Source of the DNA: Fibrobacterota bacterium | Lineage (GTDB): Bacteria; Fibrobacterota; Fibrobacteria; UBA5070 | Direction of reading: 5' to 3' | Assembly (NCBI GenBank): GCA_016715065.1 | Contig: JADKBN010000017.1 | Location: 134,969 to 198,968 of the forward strand | DNA: 64,000 bases | Part shown: in pieces, positions 35,929 to 44,990 of the stretch | Layout: each line of letters starts with the position of its first letter | Numbering within the stretch: position 1 is the first letter of the stretch | Made by a program: the position numbers and the translations under genes | The notes under the pieces: model-generated | Seen by the model: only the letters and a program-made list of their open reading frames with translations | Databases searched by the model: none | What the model was told of the DNA's origin: nothing

Positions 35929-36714
35929 ATGAATCCCCTCTTCTTGATTCTTCCGACTGGCATTGCCCTGGCCGTGTTCGGTGTCAGCAAAGCCAACAAC
36001 CACGCGCAAGAACGTCAGAAGGAGTTGGCCGCGCATGCAGGGAGCGTGGATTCGGCCTCGGCAGCGGATTCCACGCAGGGGACTATCGGTGGGGGATATG
36101 CGTTGGCAAACTCAGAGCTGAATTACGTGCCCTTGGAATTTCCCAATTCCGTGGGGCTGCGCACGAGTGCAGACTGGACGGGGATCCAGATTGGATTGGG
36201 AACCCCGGCTATTCAGGGACAGCTATTTGTTGGCTTGGAGGGAGCGGTCGATCAGGTCACCCACCAATGGGATTCCTCCGATCTTCTCATGAGAACCCAC
36301 ACGGAGAACACGACAAAATCCACCGGACTTCGCTTCCGTGCCGGTTATGAATATTGGGCGCAAACCAGATCGCCCGTGATCTTGACCGTCGCAACTTCCC
36401 TGGAAGCAAGTCGGACCTGGGCGACAACGGAAGTCAGCAGCGATGTGGAGCGCAAGAGCACTACCAACACGGATGCGAACCCTTCCTTGAGCGAGGCCAA
36501 ACGCAGCGAAACGGAATGGGAGGCGACCGAATTCGGGCCGCGTTTCGGTGTTGGACTGCGGATCCCTTCGGCGTTTTCGTGCCTGACTCTGGTGGCCAAG
36601 ATGGAATCGGGACTCTCGTGGACCGAGACCGCACCCTGGAATTCCTCCGATCGGAAGGAGGGCTGGCGGCGAATGGAGCCGGTCTGGAGCGTTGGGGCGG
36701 ATTGGAGTCTTTGA
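35929..36714 (+). CDS. Exported hypothetical protein, possible outer-membrane beta-barrel
   Basis: A protein of 261 aa; AAGG lies about 8 nt before ATG 35929. A hydrophobic start (LFLILPTGIALAVFGV) acts as signal peptide. The rest alternates polar/hydrophobic strands, with GYEYWAQTRSPVILTVATSL and FGPRFGVGLRIPS, and ends VWSVGADWSL, close to the terminal-aromatic pattern of beta-barrels. A repeated Ser/Thr stretch sits mid-chain. No family recognised. The stop is next to palindromic repeat C, as for the peptidase gene. Confidence 0.55.
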   Translation: MNPLFLILPTGIALAVFGVSKANNHAQERQKELAAHAGSVDSASAADSTQGTIGGGYALANSELNYVPLEFPNSVGLRTSADWTGIQIGLGTPAIQGQLFVGLEGAVDQVTHQWDSSDLLMRTHTENTTKSTGLRFRAGYEYWAQTRSPVILTVATSLEASRTWATTEVSSDVERKSTTNTDANPSLSEAKRSETEWEATEFGPRFGVGLRIPSAFSCLTLVAKMESGLSWTETAPWNSSDRKEGWRRMEPVWSVGADWSL

Positions 36715-36717
36715 CCC

Positions 36718-36842
36718 TGACCCACATCTCGCGGCGCATACTCGTTCAATGAGCCGTCCCGATCCCTCGCCGTACCGGCGCGTACGCCTTCGGGACCGAG
36801 ACGACTCATTTCACTTCGTCTGCATCCACGATCTGTGGGTCA
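36718..36842. repeat. Palindromic repeat C, copy 2
   Basis: Same 125-bp cruciform as at 10636, ending TGACCCACA...TGTGGGTCA. It begins 3 nt after the 35929 gene. Confidence 0.88.
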
Positions 36843-36964
36843 GGTTTCTCTCGCGGCGCATACTCGCTCAATGAGCCGTCCTGGTCCCTCGCCGTACCGG
36901 CGCGTACGCCTTCGGGACCGAGACGACTCATTTCACTTCGTCTACATCCACGATCTGTGGGTTA
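36843..36964. repeat. Palindromic repeat C, copy 3 (tandem)
   Basis: Tandem copy with a degenerated left end (GGTTTCTCTCGCGGCGCATA) and TGTGGGTTA at the right. Confidence 0.85.
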
Positions 36965-37232
36965 GTTCGGATCCCGGCGCCGCTTCGCTGGCCGGCTGGG
37001 CAGGCGAATGGGCGGTAGGGGAGGAAACGCCGCCGTTCCCGAAAGGTCGGCGTAGGGACAATCCTTGAATTGTCCATCCATCAGAAATTGATGGAACGCA
37101 ACAAGCGCGGCGGCGTAGGCTGGTGGTATGGTTGCATTGCTGCCGTAGGGAACGGTCTTGATCGTTTCGCGGAATGCCCTGCCGGAAATTTTTGACCGAC
37201 AGATTCCGGTAGGCAGGTTTAGATTGACCTGC
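36965..37232 (+). repeat. Spacer with B/D-type repeat tail before rpn copy 1
   Basis: Contains CGGCGTAGGCTGGTGGTATG and TGCCGTAGGGAACGGTC, a motif also at 38320-38373 and 40040-40107, where it forms GGAACGGTC GT GACCGTTCC. Ends in TTTAGATTGACCTGC, the leader shared with the other rpn copies. No gene seen. Confidence 0.5.
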
Positions 37233-37896
37233 ATGCCCCCCGCATTGCCCAAATCGAACCCGAAACGGGAGCGTCTGACCGATCTGGATCAGTCGATCAA
37301 AGAGCTCCTCAAAAACCACTCCGTCGACGCTCTGGAGTTTCTGCTGCCCGATGCCATCAAGGAATGGGGAGTACCCCTTTCGTGGGAGTTTCTGAACACC
37401 GCCACGCGCAAACATGACTTTGCCCGCAAGGGCTACGGAGACGTTGGTGCGCGAGGTGTCGCGGGAAGAATTCTCCGCCTGGGAGAAGGCGGGGAACGCG
37501 ATCGCCCAGGCCTTGCGGGGCGCGATGGCCGGGCCGCAGAGCCGGGCGGAAAAGGTGTTCAGGGGCGCGGATGCCCTGAAGGCGATTGTTTCACCAGAGG
37601 AATACCGCAACCTCTTCACTTTGGCCGCAGAAGTCGGTAAATTGACCCTAAATGAAGTCGAGGCGTATATGAAGAAGACGGAACTCCGATCTGAAGTCGT
37701 TGAATGGCTCGAGGCTCGAGGCAAAGCTGAAGGCAAGCTCGAAGGAAAATCCGAGGGCAAGCTGGAAGCCAAGCTGGAAGACGCACGCAAAATGCTGGAC
37801 CATGGCATTTCGTGGGCCGTCATCACGGATGTCACGGGCGTGAAGCCTGAGGATCTCAAGAAGACCGGTGTGGCAAGGCGGGCGGGGAAGAAGTAA
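37233..37896 (+). pseudogene. rpn-type PD-(D/E)XK nuclease, copy 1, internally deleted
   Basis: Begins exactly as the two full copies (PPALPKSNPKRERLTDLDQS) and ends in the same LKKTGVARRAGKK. Relative to copy 2, 242 bp (45448-45689) are missing between GGCTACG and GAGACGTT, which removes the nuclease core (D71 and E90 region) and shifts the frame. The second half is readable only in another frame (ETLVREVSREEFSAWEKAGN onward). It is a dead copy. The C-terminal hinge here is AEGKLEGKSEGKLEAKLE. Confidence 0.9.
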
Positions 37897-37921
37897 CGGG
37901 GGCGGCTGGCGCCGTGGGAGT

Positions 37922-38248
37922 GTTTCGGCTGCGCCAGGCTTTTCCAGGCGCGGGCCTGGGACCGTTTTCACGGCTTCCGCCGTGGGACCCGGGACGGCCC
38001 GGGTGCCGTTTTCACGGGGCTGCCGCGCCCCGTACCCGCGGCCAGAGGTACTAACGCCGTACCTCTGGACTCCGGCGCCGGGGGACTCTAGCTGGAACGG
38101 CCATATCGGCTCGCCGGGATTGTTGGAGAAATGGACGCTGAGGCATACGGGCTGAAGGCATCAGGGTCGCGATCGAGATCTTCATGACACTGGCCGTTCC
38201 AATACCCGAGTCCCCCGGACCCCCGCCGGTTTGGTTGGATTGCCAGTT
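37922..38248 (+). repeat. Repeat A copy 7
   Basis: Starts 26 nt after the broken rpn gene, after GCGGCTGGCGCC. H5 CCAGAGGTAC/GTACCTCTGG and the clamp GGGGGACTC...GAGTCCCCC are intact. The first hairpin region has diverged (TTTCGGCTGCGCCAGGCTTT). Confidence 0.87.
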
Positions 38249-38390
38249 TTGGCAGCGTCATTCGGTCTGCCGGATTTTGTCTCCTGCGGATTTGCCTCCA
38301 CCCGTTTCGCTGCGCTGCGGCGTGGGCTGGTGGAATGGTTGCATTGATGCCGTAGGGAACGGTCGTGACCGTTCCGGATTTTGGAGATGG
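38249..38390 (+). repeat. Repeat B/D variant with perfect palindrome
   Basis: TGCCGGATTTTGTCTCCTGC then GCTTCGCTGCGCTGCGGCGT and the palindrome GGAACGGTC GT GACCGTTCC (38353-38372). The CCCTCTCCC hairpin is absent. The remaining 38391-38577 holds no gene. Confidence 0.6.
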
Positions 38391-38577
38391 GAACGAAAAA
38401 ACGGGCCTGGAGCGTTGAAGGTTTTCGTTAGTTTTCGTCTGTGATCCATTCCCCCAACTTCCCAATGCAGCATTTGATTTCCCCATTGCTCTCGAACTAC
38501 AGGCAAAGGCACGAGCCCAACGGAATCGGGCGATTGCCCGGATCTCTGCTTCGACTGCTTCGATCTGGAGGGGAGAA

Positions 38578-39327
38578 GTGATTCCCTCCTGTGATCAAGA
38601 TGTTGACAGGCGCGACCTGGCTCCTTGGATCGTCTTTTGTGATGAGTGCGGTGATCATTCTCTGTCTAAGATCGATCCCGATTTCCCGTTGTTCTTGCTG
38701 AGCCTGGTACTCGTTGATCGGGTGGAATACGTTCAACGAATTGTTCCTGCGTTGGCGCGGTTCAAGCTGGACTGGTTTGATCACGAAGGAGTCAACCTTC
38801 ACAGTTACGAGATTCGCAAGGTTCGGCCTCCCTTTGCCTTTTTGGCTCGGAAACAATGGCGTGAAAAATTCCACGACCAACTTGCGGATCTGATGACAGA
38901 CCTTCCGTATCGAGTCTTCATCGTTGCCGTTCGGAAGGATGCATTGGTGCAGCGGCATGGATTGGATGCCCAGAACCCATACGACTTGGCATTGGTACAG
39001 GGCGTGGCGGCCGTTCGATCTTGGGTACAAGGGCATCGGAGCGGGCAGGTCGCATGGGTTGCCGAGTCCCGTGGGAAGCGTGAAGATTGCGAACTAGCCA
39101 CCACGTGGCGGCGGTTGCACGAGAGCGAGTCCAGCCAAGAGGTCTTGGAAACGCTGGAGTTTGTGCCCGGAAGAGAGAATGTTGCTGGGCTCCAGCTTGC
39201 TGACTTGGTGGGGTATCCGGTGGCGCGGCGCATCCTGAATCCCGACCGACTCAACAGGGCCTTTGAGGTAATCCAGCCCCATCTGCGAAATGGCTTGGAA
39301 CCAAGAGGCTGGATGATGCTCCCATAA
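38578..39327 (+). CDS. DUF3800 domain protein
   Basis: A protein of 249 aa with a GTG start at 38578, preceded by GGAGGGGAGAA. Matches DUF3800: an acidic start motif VFCDECGDHS, LHSYEIRKVRPPF, VRKDALVQRHG, PYDLALVQGV, then ESRGKREDCEL and the end block GLQLADLVGYPVARRIL. The conserved acids fit an RNase H-like fold with metal-dependent nuclease potential, but activity is not established. These genes are common on mobile elements and in defence regions. It stands alone, with IS-end-like repeats directly downstream. Confidence 0.88.
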   Translation: MIPSCDQDVDRRDLAPWIVFCDECGDHSLSKIDPDFPLFLLSLVLVDRVEYVQRIVPALARFKLDWFDHEGVNLHSYEIRKVRPPFAFLARKQWREKFHDQLADLMTDLPYRVFIVAVRKDALVQRHGLDAQNPYDLALVQGVAAVRSWVQGHRSGQVAWVAESRGKREDCELATTWRRLHESESSQEVLETLEFVPGRENVAGLQLADLVGYPVARRILNPDRLNRAFEVIQPHLRNGLEPRGWMMLP

Positions 39328-39332
39328 AGCAA

Positions 39333-39410
39333 AATGGCCACCTCCGAGAATTCCCAGAAGTGGCCACCGACCGAGAATTCCCAGTCCTCTGTCAAATTTA
39401 CACTCGTAAG
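39333..39410 (+). repeat. Two 23-24 bp direct repeats, IS21-end-like remnant
   Basis: TGGCCACC[T or GA]CCGAGAATTCCCAG occurs twice back to back (39335-39357, 39361-39384), followed by CTCTGTCAAATTTACA. Multiple short repeats at one end are typical of IS21 elements, but no istAB is present, so this would be an orphan end. Confidence 0.4.
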
Positions 39411-39450
39411 TGTATGCGGACAAGGACGGAGCGGCTGGCGCCGTTGGTTT

Positions 39451-39776
39451 TTCAACTGCGTTGGGCTTTTTGCGTTGGGCTGTTCCAGGCGCGGGCCTGG
39501 TTGCCGTTTTCCGGCTTCCGCCGTGGGACCCGGGGCGGCCCGGGTGCCGTTTCCACGGGGCTGCCGCGCCCCGTGCCCGCGGCCAAAGGGACTCCGGCGT
39601 CCCTTTGGAAACCGCCGCCGGGGGACTCGAACTGGAACGGCCACACTTGCTCGCCGGGGATGTGGGTGCAATGGACGCTGAGGCATACGGGCTGAAGGCA
39701 TCAGGGACGCGATCGACATCTTCATGACACTGGCCGTTCCAATACCCGAGTCCCCCGGACCCCCGCCGGTTTGGCA
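39451..39776 (+). repeat. Repeat A copy 8
   Basis: H5 is CCAAAGGGAC (39583-39592) with GTCCCTTTGG (39599-39608), perfect and different in sequence from the other copies. Clamp GGGGGACTC/GAGTCCCCC present. Confidence 0.9.
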
Positions 39777-39867
39777 GCGGCATTTGATTGCCGGATTTGC
39801 AGCTCATTCCCCTCCTTTGGAGGGGTGCCCCGCAGGGGCGGGGTGGTTCGGTTCGGCTGGCTGGCTT

Positions 39868-40107
39868 GATTGCCAATTACTGTCATCGCTTCGCTGGCCG
39901 GCTGAGTGGTCGATGCCCCGAACACCGAGCCCCTCTCCCCCGGTGGGGAGAGGGAGAGGGTGAGGGCACTACCCCTTCCTTCCCGCCAACCTCAGCCACC
40001 TCCGTCAACCCAGGTTCGCCGCCCCAACACCCGCTTCGCTGCGTGGCGGCGTAGGCTGGCGGAATGGTTGAATTGATGCCGTAGGGAACGGTCGTGACCG
40101 GTCCCGG
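39868..40107 (+). repeat. Repeat B plus D tail
   Basis: GATTGCCAATTACTGTCATC (a degraded start), the CCCCTCTCCCC/GGGGAGAGGG hairpin, CAGCCACCTCCGTCAACCC, then GGCGGCGTAGGCTGGCGGAA and GGGAACGGTC..GACCGGTCCC. Ends ~40 bp before the FISUMP gene's 3' end. Confidence 0.8.
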
Positions 40108-40146
40108 GGGATGGCAGGTATCTCTAGATAAGGTGTAACCGCGAGT

Positions 40147-42003
40147 TCACTTCGTGGGGGATTTGTTTTTGATGCAGCGGATGGGGAGATATTCGTCGGG
40201 AGGATGGTAAACGGTTTTGGGGTCGGTGGAGCAGGCGGGCCAAGCGCCGGGAGCGCCGCTGCGTAGCAGCGACATGGGCTCCTTGAGCAAGGGTATGCGG
40301 TGGGAAGCAAAGGATCGCTCGCCTCGCCAGCGTTGCACGTCCACCGGGACCACTCCTTCATCGCTTGCGTCCTCGGTGGAGTAGGAGCAAGTGGCGCTCA
40401 GAAATTCTGGGCCAGTCAGGTCGGGGTGGCCTGTGAATGGCGAGTACCGGGCGGGCCTCAGCGAAGGAGGGGTGCCGACCATCTTCGCAGAGAACCCAAA
40501 CGGATCCATTCCTGGGCGAGGGTTGGCCCACCGACCTGGCGCCATCAGGACATATCCTGATCCCTCCAAGGCACCGGTGGTTTCGAACAGTTCGCGCCAT
40601 TCTTCCGTGGTGGGAAGATGCCAGCCCTTTGGGCATGCCTGCAGGCCCTCGCGGATCCGATACAGTCTGCCGTATTCAAAACAATTGCGATTCCACTTGC
40701 CGGTGTCGGAAAGCTTCATTCCCCAGCAGAGACTGGATCGATCGACCGTTGAGCTCGATAGGTTCTTCTTCATCCAGATCTGCCGCCCGATGCGGACCGA
40801 GGTGGTGTCCACAAGAGGTGGAGCCGTGTCGATTGCGCTGGTTTGTTTTGCGCTGTTGAGGTGCTTCCACTCCGGCTGGTTCCAGGTGGGTAAGCGGCCC
40901 TCTTCTAGCATGCCATCCAGTGAATCCGTGCCGATTCGAGTGATCTTGCCGTGCAGATCGCCTCGGATCACCACCGCGGATTCCCAGAGAGGTCCCCCGC
41001 TGCCCAACCGATCGGCGACAATGGGGGATTGGGGTCGGCGGTAGATTTGATTGGCTGAGGGGTCCGTTTCCAGCTGGACCTGCCAGGGGATGGGATCGAG
41101 GATCGCCTCCCAAGTGGACGCACCAGGAAGAAACCGGAATTCGGTGGATTGAGGCAGTGTCTTGTAAGCCAGAGACCAAAAATTGTCGTAAAAGATTCCT
41201 GCCGGTTGCGAGGAGGGGAGCAGTGATACGATCGTGTCCTTGGTCCTGCATTCTCCCTCTCCGTCGGAGGGACAGCGCCGGTCCATCTTGACTCGCATCC
41301 TGACTTTGCGAAGGTCTTGGACGTCTGGTCGCATGCGACGAACCGCCGAGATGCCAGAATCAGACAACAGTTGTCGCAAAGCGAGTGGAAATTCCGGATC
41401 TTCCCCAGACTCTTGGGCTACCAGATGAATCTGGGAAATCACCGGGTCTTCGTGCGCAGCAAGGATGATCCGGACCGACCTGACCAGGCCGGAATCAGCC
41501 ACCACCATTCGTTCGGATAAAATGCGATCCACCCAGCCGTCGTGAACAAATCGTGTCACGCCGGAGCTTGTGGAAATGTTGGTTCGGTCGTCCGGGCGAT
41601 AAATTTCCAGTTGTCGGTAGGCCGGAGTGGAGTCGTAGGAGATCCAGAGGATGGAGGGGCCGGGGTGACGCAGAAAGGTCAGGAAATTCTTCCGGTGTCC
41701 TACCAGTAGAGAGATACCCCGCAAGTAGAATGGCCTGGCAAAGCGAAGCTCCACCCACGGGGCTGTGTCTGTGGCGCTGGCTGACCATGCGGTGCGATCG
41801 TCGCCATCGAAGGCGTTTTCCAGGGCGAAACTGTCGGGCGAAGCCTCCGAGCTGGCCTGGACCCAAGCCGTGTCATCGCCCATTGGCAGGAGGAAGGATG
41901 TTTTGGCCATTACCTGACTGGAGCCTAGGAGGATCCACATCCCTAGGGTCAACAGCATCACCGTTGCCTGGTGCAGGTTTGGAGTACGGTCCTGAGTGAT
42001 CAT
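40147..42003 (-). CDS. Secreted FISUMP-domain protein with discoidin-like N-terminus
   Basis: A protein of 618 aa; the hydrophobic stretch MLLTLGMWILLGSSQVMA is its signal peptide. Residues ~35-120 (VQASSEASPDSFALENAFDG, WVELRFARPFYLRGISLLVG) look like an F5/8-type or NADase-glycan-binding discoidin domain. The C-terminal ~220 residues hold a FISUMP (Fibrobacter major paralogous) domain: VRIGRQIWMKKNLSS, NRNCFEYGRLY, CPKGWHLPTTEEWREL, FLSATCSYS and PIRCIKN. FISUMP proteins are extracellular or cell-surface and abundant in Fibrobacter and some Bacteroidota. It is the main taxonomic pointer in the window. Function in adhesion is only inferred. Confidence 0.85.
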   Translation of the reverse strand: MITQDRTPNLHQATVMLLTLGMWILLGSSQVMAKTSFLLPMGDDTAWVQASSEASPDSFALENAFDGDDRTAWSASATDTAPWVELRFARPFYLRGISLLVGHRKNFLTFLRHPGPSILWISYDSTPAYRQLEIYRPDDRTNISTSSGVTRFVHDGWVDRILSERMVVADSGLVRSVRIILAAHEDPVISQIHLVAQESGEDPEFPLALRQLLSDSGISAVRRMRPDVQDLRKVRMRVKMDRRCPSDGEGECRTKDTIVSLLPSSQPAGIFYDNFWSLAYKTLPQSTEFRFLPGASTWEAILDPIPWQVQLETDPSANQIYRRPQSPIVADRLGSGGPLWESAVVIRGDLHGKITRIGTDSLDGMLEEGRLPTWNQPEWKHLNSAKQTSAIDTAPPLVDTTSVRIGRQIWMKKNLSSSTVDRSSLCWGMKLSDTGKWNRNCFEYGRLYRIREGLQACPKGWHLPTTEEWRELFETTGALEGSGYVLMAPGRWANPRPGMDPFGFSAKMVGTPPSLRPARYSPFTGHPDLTGPEFLSATCSYSTEDASDEGVVPVDVQRWRGERSFASHRIPLLKEPMSLLRSGAPGAWPACSTDPKTVYHPPDEYLPIRCIKNKSPTK

Positions 42004-42090
42004 TCCAGGAAACCTACGCCCGAGGGGGTGGCCTTGTCTGTGACGGCCGTCACACTATTCGTAATGGTCGGCTGCGCAGTCGGTGTTTTT

Positions 42091-42390
42091 CTAACTGCGT
42101 TGGGCTTTTCCGGGGCGGCCCGGGTGCCGGTTTCACGGCTTCCGCCGTGGGGGACCAGGGCGGCCTGGATGCCCCGGGGGCCGGCCCCCCCCCCCCCCGC
42201 ACACAGCCGGGGGGGGAAAACCCCGCCCCGGCCCCCGCCCCACCGCACCAAACAGAAGAAAAAAAAAAAAACCAACGGGGGAAGACCCCCCGGCGGGGTG
42301 GCATCAGGGACGCGATCGGTATCCTCATGACACTGGCCGTTCCAATACCCGAGTCCCCCGGACCCCCGCCGGTTCGGCTGGATTGCCAGT
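42091..42390 (+). repeat. Repeat A copy 9 (internally corrupted)
   Basis: Start (CTAACTGCGTTGGGCTTTTC) and end (CTCATGACACTGGCCGTTCC, GAGTCCCCCGG) are normal, but 42170-42300 is replaced by C-, G- and A-runs with the left clamp arm missing. Probably mis-sequenced through hairpins. Confidence 0.75.
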
Positions 42391-42404
42391 TCGGCAGAAA
42401 CATC

Positions 42405-42532
42405 TGATTGCCAATTTCTGGCATCGCTTCGCTCGCTGGGAGAGTTGTTGATGGAGTAATGCCACCAAGACCGCACTCCCCACTGCCCGAACATCGATCC
42501 CCTCTCCCCCGGTGGGGAGAGGGAGGCGCGGG
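42405..42532 (+). repeat. Repeat B copy
   Basis: GATTGCCAATTTCTGGCATC, a foreign 40-bp bit, then the CCCCTCTCCCC/GGGGAGAGGG hairpin. It reaches the end of the aldo/keto reductase gene. Confidence 0.75.
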
Positions 42533-42542
42533 GGTGGGTGGC

Positions 42543-43457
42543 TCAGGGAGCCAGGGTGGGGTCTCCGCTGGACCAGGCGACTCCCTCACCGCGGTCCATC
42601 TGCTCGAGCGCGGACATGTCCGCATCGTCGAGCTGGAAGTTGAAGAGGTTGGCGTTCGTGCGGATGCGGGAAGGGTCGGTGCTTTTGGGGAGCACCGGGT
42701 AGCCCTTCTGGATGGCCCAGCGCAGCAGGATCTGGGCCTCGGTCACCGCGTGCTTTTGGGCCATGATCTTGAACGGGTTGTTCGCCTGTTCGCCTTCCCA
42801 TTTCATCCGGTCTGTTTTGGCACTGTCGTGGCCGGGGGCGGTCCTCCAAGTGGAAAGCGGCACTAGGCTGCTGTAGGCGATGGGGGTGATGGAATGGTCG
42901 TTCAGGTACCGGACAAGCTCTGGCTTCTGCGACCAGGGGTGCAACTCGATCTGGTTGGCTTCCGGCAGAGGAAGCCCGGCAGCGCCGAGTTCTTCGATGT
43001 GCTGGATGGAAAAATTGCTGACGCCGATGGCGCGCGCTTTTCCCTGCCGTTTGAGCTCGAGTAGCCCGTGCCATTGGGCGAGTCTTTGGGCGCGCTCGAA
43101 CGGTGCGTGGATCAAGTAAAGGTCCACATATTCCAGCCCCAGCCGAGCGAGACTTTCCTCGAGCGAGGTCACGGTGGTCTCGGTGGTCTTCGCGGGTTGC
43201 CCCCAGGCCTGATTGCCGGGCCAGAGCTTGGTGGTGACGAACAGGTCGCTTCGGGAGAGTCGTTCGGATTCCATGGCTTGCCGGATCCCCAACCCGACAC
43301 CCGATTCGTTGTGGTATCCTTCCGCCGTGTCGATGTGACGGTAACCGGCGCCAATCGCCACTGCCACCGCTTGGGCAGCCTTGTCGTTGGAGATGAGGTA
43401 CGTGCCGAAGCCGAGCATCGGGATTTCGGTGTCTGTGTTCAGTCTTCTGGTCTTCAT
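42543..43457 (-). CDS. Aldo/keto reductase
   Basis: A protein of 304 aa; ATG 43457 has AGGAGA 6 nt upstream. All four AKR catalytic residues can be read: D43 and Y48 in HIDTAEGYHNE, K77 in FVTTKLW, H117 in YLIHAPF. Signature segments LGFGTYL, GVSNFSIQHIEEL, NQIELHPW and PVLPKSTDPSRI (the NADPH 2'-phosphate site) are present. It reduces aldehydes or ketones with NADPH in the cytoplasm; substrate unknown. Relatives include 2,5-diketo-gluconate and methylglyoxal reductases. It is transcribed divergently from an AraC-type regulator, which probably controls it. Confidence 0.93.
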   Translation of the reverse strand: MKTRRLNTDTEIPMLGFGTYLISNDKAAQAVAVAIGAGYRHIDTAEGYHNESGVGLGIRQAMESERLSRSDLFVTTKLWPGNQAWGQPAKTTETTVTSLEESLARLGLEYVDLYLIHAPFERAQRLAQWHGLLELKRQGKARAIGVSNFSIQHIEELGAAGLPLPEANQIELHPWSQKPELVRYLNDHSITPIAYSSLVPLSTWRTAPGHDSAKTDRMKWEGEQANNPFKIMAQKHAVTEAQILLRWAIQKGYPVLPKSTDPSRIRTNANLFNFQLDDADMSALEQMDRGEGVAWSSGDPTLAP

Positions 43458-43618
43458 GGGTGTCTCCTGGGATATTGATGTGTCCAGACTGTATCTACCC
43501 TCACAATGAATACAAGCGCGAGCACGTTCCTACGTGCTTCGTGCCTAATCCTCCACAGGTCCGCAGAATCCGCACGAAAGCGCACGCGCGGATTTATTCT
43601 GTCCCTGGAGGTTGGAAC
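43458..43618. promoter_or_regulatory. Divergent promoter region of AKR and AraC-type regulator
   Basis: 160 bp between the divergent genes. It contains the inverted repeat GCACG (43522-43526) / CGTGC (43533-43537) as a possible regulator site and GGAGG before the regulator start. No confident -10/-35 could be set. Confidence 0.55.
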
Positions 43619-44503
43619 ATGCCCTTGGAAGGATTGATCGAACAAGCGTCCCTTCTGGCTTGGCCAGTCGATGACGGCGGTCATGGAATGGTGCAGCCGA
43701 TGAAGGACCTTCTGCTCGTGCGGGAGGATTCTCCAAGTGCCTTAGACGCTTCGTTGTACGAACCCGTGTTGTGCCTGATCCTCCAGGGAGCCAAGGAGGT
43801 TTCGATCGGCGAGCAGATTTTGTCGTTCGGCCAGGGGGAGTGCCTGCTGGTGAGCCACGACCTGCCCGTGTACTCCCGAGTGACCTCGGCTCCCTATCTG
43901 GCACTGGTCTTCGAGCTCGATGTTGGCATCCTCCGGGACCTTTGCAGCGAAGTGGCGGAATCCGCCCTCGACATCGAACGCGCGCGGTCTGCGGGAACCC
44001 AGCGTGCGGACCCCGCGTTGCTCGATGCCTTGCATCGATATCTGGCGCTCGCCCATTCACCGGCGGAATCGAAGGTGCTCGGCCCGCTTGTCTCGAAGGA
44101 GATCCACTACCGATTGCTGACAGCGCCGTTTGGCGCCATGTTGCGCAGCCTCATCCGCCACGACAGCATCGCCAGCGCCATCGCACGGGCCATCGGGCAT
44201 CTACGGGACGATCTCCAGTCACCGGTCGTCATTCCCGATCTCGCACGCCGAGTCGGAATGAGCGCCTCGGCATTCCACAAACATTTCAAGGCGATCACAT
44301 CAACCACCCCGCTCCAATACCAAAAGGAGCTTCGCTTGCTCCAGGCCAGGCGACTCCTCAGGGGTGGCGGCGCCTCGGTCACCACCGCCGCCTTCGATGT
44401 CGGGTACGAAAGCCCGAGCCAATTCAGCCGCGAGTACACGCGCAAGTTCAGGGTTCCGCCGAGCAGAGAGGCTGGGGTGGAACATTCGCTGCGCGGGCGT
44501 TGA
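43619..44503 (+). CDS. AraC family transcriptional regulator
   Basis: A protein of 294 aa from ATG 43619, which has GGAGG 7 nt upstream; the frame extends further upstream but without a ribosome site. The N-terminal ~180 residues fit the AraC_N cupin-like domain (EPVLCLILQGAKEVSIGEQI, CLLVSHDLPVYSRVT). The C-terminal domain has two AraC HTH motifs: LARRVGMSASAFHKHFKAIT and AAFDVGYESPSQFSREYTRK. This is the YqhC-like type, often paired with an oxidoreductase gene. It likely activates the neighbouring AKR gene in response to an aldehyde or similar compound (inference). Confidence 0.92.
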   Translation: MPLEGLIEQASLLAWPVDDGGHGMVQPMKDLLLVREDSPSALDASLYEPVLCLILQGAKEVSIGEQILSFGQGECLLVSHDLPVYSRVTSAPYLALVFELDVGILRDLCSEVAESALDIERARSAGTQRADPALLDALHRYLALAHSPAESKVLGPLVSKEIHYRLLTAPFGAMLRSLIRHDSIASAIARAIGHLRDDLQSPVVIPDLARRVGMSASAFHKHFKAITSTTPLQYQKELRLLQARRLLRGGGASVTTAAFDVGYESPSQFSREYTRKFRVPPSREAGVEHSLRGR

Positions 44504-44520
44504 AACTGGGTGTCGGGCGT

Positions 44521-44968
44521 TATGGACTGCGTCAGGCTTGATCCACTGCGTGGGCAGATGACACGGCGTGCCTGGCTTATCCAGGCGCGGGCCTGGGACC
44601 GTTTTCACGGCTTCCGCCGTGGGACCCGGGGCGGCCCGGGTGCCGTTTTCACGGGGCTGCCGCGCCCCGTGACCCGCGGCCAGAGGGGCTCCATGAGCCT
44701 CCCATCCGGCGGACACGCCAGATGGGAACCCTGGCCGTGCCTCTGCAGGGTTCCCAATTGCATCGCATCGATGCAATTGGGATGGCTATGCAACGCGGCG
44801 CCGGGGGCCTCGAACTGGAACGGCCACACCGGCTCGCCAGGGAAGTGGGAGAAAGGGACGCTGAGGCAATGGTTGGATGGCATCAGGGACGCGATCGACA
44901 TCCTCATGACACTGGCCGTTCCAATACCCGAGTCCCCCGGACCCCCTTGATTTGGTTGGATTGCCAGT
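44521..44968 (+). repeat. Repeat A copy 10 (long variant)
   Basis: Starts right after the AraC gene. Like copy 2 it has the expanded branched H5: GCCAGAGG...CCTCTGC, GGAACCCTGG, and CCCAATTGCATCG/CGATGCAATTGGG. The clamp has one mismatch (GGCCTC against GAGTCC). Confidence 0.87.
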
Positions 44969-44990
44969 TTGAGACCGTGCGGGTTTGTAG

